From the NCBI RefSeq assembly GCF_001949145.1, contig NW_019091401.1:383648-447647 (forward strand): DNA of 64,000 nt, given 5' to 3'. The stretch comes from Acanthaster planci (Eukaryota; Echinodermata; Asteroidea; Valvatida; Acanthasteridae). The notes beneath the pieces were generated by a model. That model was not told the origin of the DNA, ran no database searches, and saw only the letters and a list, made by a program, of their open reading frames with translations. Position 1 is the first letter of the stretch. Each line of letters begins with the position of its first letter. Below are positions 1 through 12,600 of this stretch, piece by piece. The translations under genes and the position numbers were made by a program.

Positions 1-3000
1 CGATGGTGACACAATCATAAAGGCTGTGTAAGATCACTTGTGCATCCTCCCTCTTATTGTAGAACAGCCTGTTTGTAGTGAGACTTCATTGCTAACACAT
101 TACATTTTTGCACTGTTTTATTTTACCGTACATGCACTTGACATAACACGCATTTCCATATACTTACATGTACGTGTACTTTCATTCATTCCACATCTCA
201 TAAAAATGACTATAATCACCACTTTGATCATTTGAAATTCAGGAATCCTATTTTAGGCTCTTATTTCAATGCAGTAACTTAAAATAAAATTAGCAGGCCA
301 TACTTTTTGCCTTGAGAGACCAGCATTCCATGTGTGTTGTCAGAAGTTTCATCTTCATGCAGTAGTCTTCTTTGCGAGATTTCCAATGTGCCTGCACTGT
401 CGATCATGTTTTTTTATTTTATACTTGCTTGTGCACAAATATTTACCAGGGACCTTACATGTACAAAAATGTGGGTGAATCAGGCATGTAGTAGGGTACA
501 TGTACATGTATACTCTGTCAAAATTAAAATCAACTAAAGTGGTCTTGGACATGGTTCTTTCCTGAACGAATTTTTGTTGAACTTAATCTGAATGTATTCA
601 GTATATGTTGTGAGGTGATCATGTTGTGCACCTTAGAAGTATGTCAATCACAGATCATAAATTCTTTGGGATTGGGAATGGGGAAAAGAAAGCAATTGAT
701 GGGTTTCACACTTGCCCACGTGAGATACCGTAGTAAGAATAGATCTGTCACCTACATTGTACATGTACATATGTAGGATTTTTCCCTATTCCCATGCACC
801 GTGTCTCCTTTGTACTTGTAGTACCAAGCTTGCAACAGTGCAAGATTTGAATGACATTATTTATACAATTTTATGTGGAAACAAACGAACCACATCAAAT
901 TGAAATATGATTGGGAAGAGATCTACTTCACTAAATATAAGCTGCATTGAAAACTTTTTCAACACCTTTTCAAAATCTAATTGCCAACTTTTGTGACATG
1001 TATGCTTGAAACCTTTTCACCCTTGTATTACTTGTACATTACTGTATCAGGTGTTGTTGATAATCATAAGAGGAAGCCAAAAAAATCCATTCCTGCAAAT
1101 TGCACAGAGGGTTTAGAACAGGAGCATCTGAAGAAAATATTTAAATCGTACTTTGATTTTTGTGACATTTATGTACCAATGAGAAGTTAAGCTATATGGC
1201 AGGTTTACACTTAGGTGATTTATTTAAGTCTGTGGTATGCGTATGAATCTCCAGATGATTATTTTTGCAGTGTAACCCCATGACACAGTGGAAAACGTCC
1301 TACAGGAGCAGTGGACCATGTTCAGAGTGCAATCAAGCCTGAAATGTTTACTCCTGTGTCTCTGGCTACAGGACCAATTTTTTTCCAACCCTGTTGTTGC
1401 AGTCTGTATGAATGAAAATGTACCCTCTTGAAAGCAGTCCATTGATCACTAAAATATGTTGCACTGATTTGGCAGCAGCAGCAGCCTGAATGGTAGATCA
1501 TGGGTGGATTGGCTCGTGGGAGGGGGAAGCAAGGAGGAACTAAAGAAGCATTGGGCAAGGGATAATACCGTGGAGTGCTGGTAACGATTTTGGTGTACAG
1601 ACATACATGTATTCAATATGTTACTGTTGATTAAACACTAGATATTTCTCTTTCATTGGTAACTGCATGGGTATAGTATGAAGTTTGCCCTTGGAGGTGT
1701 TTTCCTACCTCCATGGTTTGACTAACATTGTCCTGGTGATTCCTCTCTCATTTCCTACATCAGTAGTCATTTTTCTTGTGACTAATTTGCCTGCCCTCCT
1801 CAGACTCACACATACTCTTACTGATAAATGTATTGTTAGGGATTCACATAATCTAGGTCAAGTATGTTAGAAACGATAATTGTTACAACTTGTACAAAGC
1901 CTGCGTACCTGTCTGCACACAGAGTTATACTGAGTTCTCAACTCTGTAGTTCATCTGCATGCAAATAACATTGTCGAAAGTTTAATGTCTATTCCTATTA
2001 CAGAAAAATAATTTGTGATGGACAATTTTATTCTTAAATTGACCAACTTTCAGTGGGGTCTGGCATTTCACCTTTCTTCATTAGAGGTCTAGCGTACGGG
2101 TACATGTACATTTATACTAGACCTGTACATGTACATTTACATGTATGTGGTCAAGCCATCAGCATAATATTCCCATGTGGATGATGGCTTACAAAAACAA
2201 ATGGAATTTTGTCAGGCCAATCAAAATTCAGTGGAGAGGATTTGCCTAAGCTGGAAAGCTGCATCATGTAGGAGCTGTCCATTAATCTACATTTCTCGGG
2301 TTTGCATCATTGCCAGCACATGTATATATAATTTGCTGGCCTCGTGACTGTTGGCATGATTCCTTGCCACAAGGCATATCTGTGGCTTTCAAAACCTCTC
2401 TGAAGCAGCTCTTTAACTCAGACACTTTGGAGACTTACAATGAAGTGAGGGCTCAGGTGGCACAGTATCAATGTAGTCTTCTGGGGATTTACACCGCACA
2501 TGTAGGATCAAGTCCCACGGTAGTATTATTCCAATAGGGAAGATAAAAACCCAGTTGTTTTTGATCAAGCTAAGTTGTTCTTAATTTATATAGAATGCTG
2601 TTGGGGTTCAATCAAAGAGTAACCTCTGAAAGGTTGGAAAAAGCTCTAGTAATTGATTGTGCGCATGGACATACATGTAGCTACCCTCCATGCATCCCAA
2701 CCTAAACTTTTTGCAGCATTAAAGACACACAACCACCTTTGCAGTGGAATGAAAACAAGGGTAAATCTAGAGGGGCTAGGTTACTCTGACGTATTGAATA
2801 TTATTGTATTGTAGAAAGGCCGAAGCAGGTACTGGTAGCATGAGCTTTAAAAAGTTCTGCACATCCAATTTAATGCAAACAGAGCTAATGAACAGGTGAA
2901 CTGTTTGATTAGCTTTTAAAAGTTCTGTACATCCAATTAAATGCAAGCAGAGCTAATGAACAGGTGAACTGTTTGATTAGCTTTAAAAAGTTCTGCACAC

Positions 3001-3601
3001 CCAATTAAATGCAAGCAGAGCTAATGAACAGGTGAACTGTTTGATTTATGAGTAAAGCATGCATTTCTCTTTAACGCGTAGGAGCTCATTTGAGTTACTC
3101 ACATTTCAAACATTTTAGTTTGTAGTGCTTGATTGTCTTTCTAGCAAAAGTATTGACATACATATGTAATTGCCCATCACCTTTGTGGAAATTGAGTCCT
3201 TTTCAAAGTGCCCTAGATATGAAATGAAATGTAACATGTCAAAGTAGGAGATTATATGTCTGAGAAACTAGATAGTGACTCGGAGTACATTTACATACAT
3301 TAAATTATGGGTTGGAATTGGAGTAACTTGGAGGAATAAATCTCCAGTCCAAGTTCTTCTGCAGACATTTGTTATTTAAATTTTTGCATGGACAATGGGA
3401 AGTTTGCATTCCCATTCAGTCAAAGTGCATGTATTCAGTTAATACAGTGTCATCGCTTGATAGGCTTGATTGCTACCACAACACCTTATGTGTAAGTACC
3501 TAGAAGACTTGTTAAAATCTTTTATTGCTTCTCTACTCGTTAAATGACCTCCAAGCATTTACTGCATATATGTTTGTCCCCTAAATGTCTCTCCTCTGCA
3601 G
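1..3601. other. Noncoding sequence upstream of first visible ANKFN1 exon
   Basis: No exon could be supported here. The open frames are short and lack coding character. Because the first visible ANKFN1 exon begins in mid-codon (two bases must come from an upstream exon), most or all of this stretch is probably an intron of that gene. It holds a 3 x 68 bp tandem repeat (2844-3047) and several TACATGTACAT-type palindromes (near 497, 759, 2101 and 2124). Confidence 0.6.
2844..3047. repeat. Tandem repeat, three copies of a 68 bp unit
   Basis: Copies start at 2844, 2912 and 2980, each opening with GCTTTAAAAAGTTCTG or a one-base variant and closing with AACAGGTGAACTGTTTGATT. The copies differ at only a few positions, so the amplification looks recent. 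It lies in the presumed upstream intron of ANKFN1. Confidence 0.93.
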
Positions 3602-6600
3602 CGGAGATGTTAGGAAGGCTCACAGCATGGAGAACCTCCTTCAGCAGACAAGTGACAACAGCAAGGCCTCCTCCATTCCTCCCTCACCAACTGCCCCCCA
3701 GAAGCTGCACCGCAGCTGGTCGGCCAAGAAGCGGAGCAGCAGCAACACGGAAGTGGACACTGGGGCTGGCATAGGCAAGGACAGGACCAAGAGATACTCT
3801 AAACAGATGACAGATAGCCAAGGTAGGGCAGGGCTCTCTGGGCTTTGCTTGATGGACCTGTATAATACATGAAAAATGAGTTGTAAGAACTCACTGAAAT
3901 CAACTGTGATCGGGAAATGTACTACATTACAGTATGCATGATTGTGCAAAATTGTCACTGCATTCAGTGAATTAGCTTACATTCAAACAATGGGCTTGCC
4001 AATCACCTGGTAGCCAAGCCGTTACTTTCTGTATTAGGCCAGTGACGATAAAAATCACTTTTGAGTGGATATTGACGCCATCATTTGACTGGAAGGCAAG
4101 TTCTGAAACTGCTAAATTTGCAAGCCTTTGTGGTTGTCCCTTTAGCCCAGTATAACATGTGCAACTTAAGTGTGGTTGTCTCTCATTATGTTCGATTTCT
4201 TTTCCATTGTGGAATATTGCCAGATCTCAAAGTGATTTGTAAATTCTGAATAAAAATAAAGTTGCTCCATAAGAATGAGGGCTGATTAAAATGTTTCCTG
4301 CTCTCATGATACCATGCATGCAATCAGCCAATCAGCCAGGGATTAGTCTGTGAGTGAATATAAACATGATATCCCCCCCCCCCGCTAGGTTGGTTTTGAA
4401 ATCTATTTTGTGTGTGTGAAATATAACAAAAAACACGATTCACTCAAATTAATTGTTCAGTTCAGTCAAGTTTTCTGTCAACATGCTGGCTTAATTTTTT
4501 CTATTCAATATACACATAAACTTCATTTTCTTCGATTGTTTTGCTCAAGCATGGTCCAAACACATCAGCTTTTGGTCAGCAAAAAATTATGTGGCACCCT
4601 GTTTCACCATGTACCCTTTTTTTGAAGTCACCAACCTTACGGTTTGACTGTTTATGTTTTAGCATTATTCGATGCAGTGGAACACCAAGACTTAGACACA
4701 GCCAGGCTCATACTGGAAACCAACGGACTGGATGTCAACCAGGTCAATGAGGATGAATTTACAGTGCTGGACATTGCTGTCATGACCAACAACATGCCCA
4801 TGGCCAGACTGCTGCTGAGCTGTGGTGCAAGAGAAAACCCGAGATGTAAGTTGACTTCTATGTTGGGTAATAGGAAAAACAAAACATTTTTGTTGATCTG
4901 TACCTTCTTACCCCCAATTTTGACATAGAAAGTTTGGACACATGCTTGAGGCTCTTAGGCTGCCATATTGAAATTTATAGTGCTTTGTGCACATTCAGAT
5001 GAAGTCAGCTAAGTGTAACCTCATTGTAAGCAAAGATGCAGTGTGTGCGTGTGGTATGTTTACCGCAGTAACTCGTATTAGTGGTTTATGCAACAAAATC
5101 AATTGTTCATACATGGCATCCGTACCGGGTACTATGAGGCTGATTTTGGTCAACATCAGTTGGTTTTCAGTAGTTTCAGGGAAACCAGCCATTTCTTTTC
5201 CTCCAGGAATCTCATAATGAGCAACAAAATTGATTGTTTCCATCAATTTGAGCAGTTCTTATGAAAGATGCTAGAGCCAGCAAACTCAACACACTAATAA
5301 ACGAGGCAGAAATGCGGGTACAGGAGATGACGTCTCGTCTTGTCAACATCGGGCTGAACAGTGCTACAGGTCCCACAGGCTCCTCCAAGGTATGTAAGCC
5401 TCAAATATTTCTCCTTTTCACTGATGTATTTCTTAGATTTCTTTTCTGATTTATTTAAAATAAGAATTAATTTTTGTAATATTTACTCCCACCAGTGTTG
5501 TAGTCAGATACTGCCTAATTCAGTATTGAACTGGTTAAGTGTGAATAAAGCGGGAGTACATAGGCATTTGATGGTAAATGCACAGAGGTAAGATTACAAA
5601 CTGAATGTAAGACTTCAGACACTCCCAGTTTTGTAAAATTTAAGTTTTAAGGAGAAAAGTACTCAGCCAAGTACTTTGTCCAAAAAACTAAATTTTTATT
5701 AAACAGCGATAGTCTGAAGTCATCATTTTACTTTGTAATCTTACCTTTGTGCGTGTACCATCAAAGGCCTATGTACTTCAGCTTTGTTCCCTCCTAACTA
5801 GTTCAATTATTTGGCAGAGAACTTGGTACCAGAAAAGTACTTGACTACAACAACACCGACTCCCTCAATTCTCCTGCTTTACTCAACCAGGTTTTACCAT
5901 TTAAAAATTATCACTTTTCAACTGAAGTATTTAGAACAGTTGGTCAACAAAATTTTCAGCCTCCAAAATGATCCTGATAAACTTTTAGTGAAAAAAAAAT
6001 TGATTTCAGAATTTCACATTTGTTTTCTTTTCCATTCTTTAACATTGCACCGTTAAAAGGCAACAGGTGCCAGGTGAAGACCTTCTTCTTTTTCTTTTCT
6101 TTTTTTCAAAAATGAGGATAGCTGTGTTAGTCTTGGAGAGGCAGGCATTTGTGAAATTACATTTAGTGTGTTTGATTTAATGCTAATTTAATCAGTTTGG
6201 TTTATGTAAGGCTTGAAATTGGGCCTAACCATGCTGGGGCAAGTACGGTGTAATGCACAGCAGCAGCTTCTCCCAGAAATGATGAAGCTCTAAAACTGTT
6301 TGACCAAGTCATGTTGAATTAACTTTACACAGACATAGATTCTGCTTTACCCTGATTTTATTTTAGACTTGAAGTTCGAATATGAGATCTTAAATGAATT
6401 GATCTATAATTTCTCAGCAGTATGAAAGCCAGTCACTGGTCTGTTGCTCTCAACATCTGGCAACTTGGGAACATTTCAGAGATTTATGGGCATAGCACAT
6501 TATAACTACTTACTACCACAATCCCTGTGAGGCTTTCGGCTCTGGAAGCTTCTGTGGAAACTATTATAATTAGTAATAATAGTATTTGCAGGAAAGATGA

Positions 6601-9600
6601 GAATGTAAAGGTTGACAGAGACCAAATGAAGAGTACCTACTGTAGATCTCTATTTGTTCACATTGTAAACTCTGCATTGATAAATGGAAAAGGACTCTGT
6701 AGTACCATTTTCAATGGCTGCATTTGTGTTTCTGATGACTTGCTAACACACCAATGGGAAGGAAATAAACAACTGGCACGTACTGTGTTTGTTCATTTAA
6801 TCATTAGAAGAGATACAGACTGCCAAAAAGTAATATGTTCATCATCATTTCCCTTTGGTGATCCAGAAAACTGACAATCAAACATACATGTAATGAACAT
6901 GAACATTCACAGTACGTTCCATTTACAAGGCAGTAAATTTCCACTGAGTGTTTTATTTGCCGGGAATAAGAATAAAAAGTTCTCAAAGTCGTAGTGTTAT
7001 TTTAAAAATTATATTGTGCCTGAAATGTACTCTGTAAGGCGAATAGAACCGTTGGAGATATTGAAGAAGAGAAGTCACACACATTTTCCTGAACTTTTCC
7101 CAAGAGAGAAATCCTTCAGTAGTTTCAGTGCAAATAGACATTGTTCATCACTCTGGAGTGCATGTAAATTGAAACCCAATTAGTGTGGAAGTCTAGCTTC
7201 TAATGCTCGGAGTTACTTAAATTCCCCTGTTGGACACTTATGGGAATGTGGTAGTTTGGCAAATATGGGCCAATTCTGCATATCGACCAACCGGCCAGTG
7301 ATCAAGCACCCCTAGTACCCATTATTTGCTTTGAGGATGGTGTGTCCTTATGAACTTAGCGCTGATAATAAATATCAGTAGCTCATATTCAGATGCACTG
7401 GCTTTTTAATCATGTTCTTGAACATTTTATTTGTATGGCCAGCTGTTATACTGAAGTGACTTTTTTTTCTCTGAGCTGAGTGACACTTTTGGTCTTGTTG
7501 GCTTAGGTTTTTGCCATTCTTTTTGAAACTTTTCATTTGAAGATGGATACATGTAAATAAACATTTATGAAATAATTGCTTAATGTTTCCTGTCTGTAAT
7601 TTGAGTACATTCAGTAATACTGTACACACCTTCAAGGTGTATAAGCACTTGATTTATGGTTGACTCGCAGATGTATAACAAGGTATTAGGTGATAATCAA
7701 CTGAAAGTTTGAGAGACGAACCTGTCAAGAAATGAACCTGCAAAACAGGATTGATTTCTGAAAATGTGGGTGTTGCTGCCCACACTGTTTAAGCATCAAT
7801 TGCTTGCACATTGGATTATCTATGGGATTTACCATATAAAGTTGTGTGGTGGTTCTGTGTTTGTTGATTCAGGATCTTGAGAAGCATTTGCGCGACTGGG
7901 AGTGGAGGTTTCGACTGCTGAAAAGGATGAAGGCTGGCTTTGAGCATGCAAGTAAGTACAATCACAATAAAAAGCAAAAAGACATGAATCTCTGCAGGGG
8001 TTTGATACCCAAAAGTTTGACTTAATGTGCAGGCCAAGTGAGCTGTGGCAGAATGGAATCCATTCACTAGGTGATCAAAATATCATGTCCAAGAATTTTT
8101 AATGTTTTTTTCCCTAAAATTCAATAGTTTTGACCCATTTATCAGGGATTTCGTCAACTAGGTTTTGCTTGTTATTTGCACTTTCTGCAAGATGCTTATT
8201 ATCATACAGTGGCCGTTTGGGAGACAGCTCAAGCCAATTGTTAGCTCTTTCAAGTCCTGAACAGTCACGGCATTTAACAGCTGTCCCTGTTACGATCCAG
8301 TGACTGGATGTTTTTTTGATACTTTTTCATCCTCCAATCTCATCCCTACTGCTGACCTCACCAGTTGTGGGATTTGTCAAATAGGATAGCTCAGGTTTTA
8401 AAGTCATAACATTTGGAGTTTGCAATATTGTATGATGTTATTTCACAAAAGAATCGGTTTTTTTTCTTTCTTTCAAGAATTGTTTTAGTAATTAACAAAG
8501 GTCAGATGGATTAGAAGGGGAATGATAAGACCCCGCTTAATCTTTTGTTTTGATTGCAATCTTAGCTGGGAATTGGACATTGATTTTGCCATGCAGTTTT
8601 GTCATCAAAACACAATTTCTCGATCGTCCAATCTTCATTTTCAGACCTTGTGGTGTTTTCCGTGTATGTTGTGTAATTGTAGTTAAAGCAGGGCAACAAA
8701 GGGCCGAAGTATCAGCTTTGCAGAGGGACAAATACAGATATGCCACCTTTGCTTGGATTGACTGATCTCCATGTTTTCACTTTCCAAGTACACCCCAGAA
8801 AGTTGTTGTAGCTGTGGATTTCCCCCTCCCCCGACTTCTCAGTCGCTTGTCTGCATTGTTGACTTTTTTCGCAATGTGACAGGTTATGCCTACAACATCA
8901 CAAGTGCTTAGAGCATTTCTTTGAAATGTTTCTGCAGCCAGTGTTTTTAGGGATTGTATAACATGAATCAATTAGTGATGGAGTGGAATGAGTATGTTTT
9001 TGGCATCTGGTTCTGCTATGAAGAATTTATAATGCTATTTCCTTTTTTGCATGTTATACCTTTTGTACACTGACAAATTTTACATTGTATCTTATCGGAG
9101 TGAATCTGTACTTGATAAAATGTGTTTCAAAACTTGTGTTTTTGGATCAGAATTTTTTTCCTCTCATTACCAGTGCTCTGTTTCCTTCCGTCATACTTAC
9201 ATGTCATAGTACCCAGGTGTGTTTGTAATGTATCTTAAGTAGGTTCTGTAACATCAATTGAGTTTGTCACGGCATTGCATTACCCTGGCTAGGATGATAA
9301 TGTACCAACATGGAGGCATGGAAGGCCCAATTACATAGAGGTGCCAGTGTGTGACGGTTCTTGTGTTGTTTATCACCATTTAAGATTTGGTCTGATCTTT
9401 TTTTTTGTCGGGGGGGGAGGAATATAAAAGCACCTGACAGCATGTTTTTGCAAAATCAACCTGGCTGTGTGATTACAACCTGGTGTAATCATTCTTCACC
9501 AAATAAACTGAAATCAGCCAAATCACAACAACCTCCATAGGGCAAAGTTCAACTAAATCGCATTTTCTATTTTTTTTAAAGAGACAAAGTTGTGTTCCAT

Positions 9601-12600
9601 AGGCACAACCTTAGCAGTTAAGAGCAAAACCCTGGGCAAAACTCATTTTTACCGCTTTCACAAAGAGACAAAGTTGATTGTGGAAATGTGTTCAAATGTA
9701 ACAATTTTGCACCTGGCATGCACTTTTACATTCTTTCAGCTTTGACCTTGAGACTTTGATTGATTGTTCAACAGGATTCTTTTTTAAAAAACTGCTAAAG
9801 GACAAAATTCATCATGAAGCCAGTTTACCTGTAAGCACAAATGAAAGTGATATTGTAATGATGACTGATAATCATGAATTTTGATGACAGGAGTGCCTGA
9901 CCATCCAGCCTGTGTCACACTCAGCACAGCCAGCAGCACTTCATTACAAGTCCGATTTGAAGAACCTCTCAATGCTAATGGGGCTGCCGTAACCAGATAC
10001 AAAAGTAAGCAGTCATAAACCATTACTTCATTATCCCTAGGTTTGCTTAATGTATGTCATGTTCCTGCTAATGCAGTAGGTAAGAATTAAGAATTCCTTC
10101 TAGCTGTGGGGTTTTTAATACAGGGGATTTTTGCACCATGTGATTAAAAAAGAGTGAAATAAGCCAGCTTGGTAAAAATGCTGCTTCTGAGAATTAAATA
10201 ATCAACATGAAAAATATCACGCAAAAAAGGTTGAAAATAAAGAACTTTACAACTCCAAGCCCCATTTGAAGCAAATAAAAAAAAAATCAGCTTTTAACTG
10301 TCCAGAGTTGAATTCCCCTCATGGTGCTCTCTCTTGAATGTGCTTTCAGTTGAATGGAGTTGTTCAGAGGATTTCTTCCCTCCAGCTGGAGAACACATTT
10401 TGTATGATGTGAGGTATCCATCCTACCGAATACATGGTCTTAAACAGGTAAACAAATACTCAGAGGACCACCTGAGTTTGTTTTGCATAGTAATACTACC
10501 AACAAGTGTTAAATTTTGTATTAACCAAAATGTAATCAGTGGCTGTAGGTGTGACTTTAATGCATCACTTATGAACCAAACAAATGCAATCCTGATGCAT
10601 ATTAGGTCTAACAGTTTAAGTGTTTCACTGACTTGCAGTGGCATTTTGTTTCAGGTTTGAGAAGAGACAAGGCTAATGTTTGTATATTGAGAAGAGCTGT
10701 GTTGGTTTAATACCAGTTAGCACCTACCGTATAAGCATGCATGACACACAACAAAAGCCTTCGCTTTCTATTTTGTGAAGTATATATGTTTTTCTGCCTT
10801 TGTAGGGTGTAAAGTACTATGTCAGAGTTTCGGCTTTTAACATGAAGGGTTTTGGCCCATCACAAGCACCCACCCCACCTTTTGCAATACCATCATGTAA
10901 GTATATGCCATTCTATTTTTTTCCCCTTTTCGATATTCACAGGGGCACAAGTATATCACAATCTGGTCGCATGACCACCCCCTCTGTTAATTAGGGATCC
11001 TCTATGTAGGTTTTTAAGCTGCCTTCATGATTTGATTTAAATATGTCCATTTCTGAGTAAATTAGTTTTGAAGTGCTTGTACCTCACATAATTCCCACTT
11101 TAAAGTGAATTTTTGGTCTATCATAGCTACCCTGTACTTAAATTGTCCTTGTCCTTGATTCAAAGATCACACGAAGTACCAAAATGTTAGGTACATGTAT
11201 GATGAGGGTAATTCCAGAAATTAGGGGTCTGAAAGTGTGACATTTTAGTGTCTCTGTTACATCTGACCTTTGGTATTTGACATGGAAATATCACCGGAAT
11301 TGATTTCAAATTACTATTTGTTTGGCAGGTACTTTGCATTAATTCATCACTCTTGGAAATTAGAAAATGTGTTCTGAACACAGAAAAATGTACCCTTAAT
11401 TATTGGAATTACCCATGACTGTTTATTGCTTAGAAAGAGTTAGCAGTGCCCAAGCTCCAAATTTCAGCCATTTTTGCATTTTCCCAGTTTCCAGCCTGGG
11501 GACCCTTTACCTGTCCCTGTCCCACTTTCAAGCCAGGTATATATTGATTAGGTTTCCGTTCTCATGGCTATCTGACACGCTTTATTGATTCCTTCCCTCC
11601 CTCTCACCCCACAATTCTTTCCCTCCCCCCCCCCACCAACACATACATGTAGGTTGGAGGGACATGCATGGCAATAAGTCGCGTTTCAGTGGCCGCCTCA
11701 ACATGATCGACGACTTGTTCCAGCAGGTCCGAGACACCAGACCCACCGACTCTGGCGAAATCAAGAGTGAGTGGTTTTACACGTTGCTGTACACTTCAAC
11801 ACTACTATGATCAGATGTAGAAACTGCTTTGCTCTTCGAATCAAATTAGGGCGTACCTACGACTATCGATATGTGGCCTGATAATTATTTTCAATTAAAT
11901 GTAGATGTAGACATACACTCTGCTTTTGTGTATTCCAGATGAAAATAAGAAAGGCTTTATATCTAAAGCTGATTGCGCTTTTTGTGGAAAGATATGGCAA
12001 TTTGTAACATTTGGAGGCAATTGCATGGAAGATACCCTTAATGATGTGAAAAATGTACATTTTAATGAATCTAGATGGAATTCTGCAAAACAGTACAGAA
12101 TAAATTTTTAACAGGTTATCAGGTGAAATAACAGTTAAATTTCAGATTCTGATTCAATAAATAATAAATGCAACCTTCTCCCTTTCTTTCTCAAAAAAAT
12201 AAGAAAACAGAAAATTCATCTACTGCTCATCTCACAGTTTCTGAAGCATAGTGAGTTGCAGTCTTGTTCTTGTATTCAAGCCATTAGGAAAGAAGAAACG
12301 TATGGTCAGCAAAAGAAAGAGTGAAACAAGCACACTAGAGAGGTTGCTTCATCAGAGTTTGGTTTTGTTCTTGTTGATTACTCGGTGTTTGCAGGAAGTT
12401 CACCCAGAGCATCTCCAAATCAGGTCCGACGGACTGTGAAAAAGAGCCTCAAGAATTTCTTCCAGTCAGCTCCAAAGTTTCAGAAACATTTAAAAAGGTA
12501 AGTTGATAGCTGTTCTTCATAGCTCAGCTGTTTTGGACTTGCTTGATGTCAGTGGGTTGGTCTTTGTGTACCTTGAGAAGGGACTTTATCGCAATTAGCC

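Noticed and set aside
981-1190. 69-codon ORF as an upstream ANKFN1 exon
   Set aside because: Low-complexity composition, no matching splice phase and no resemblance to ANKFN1.
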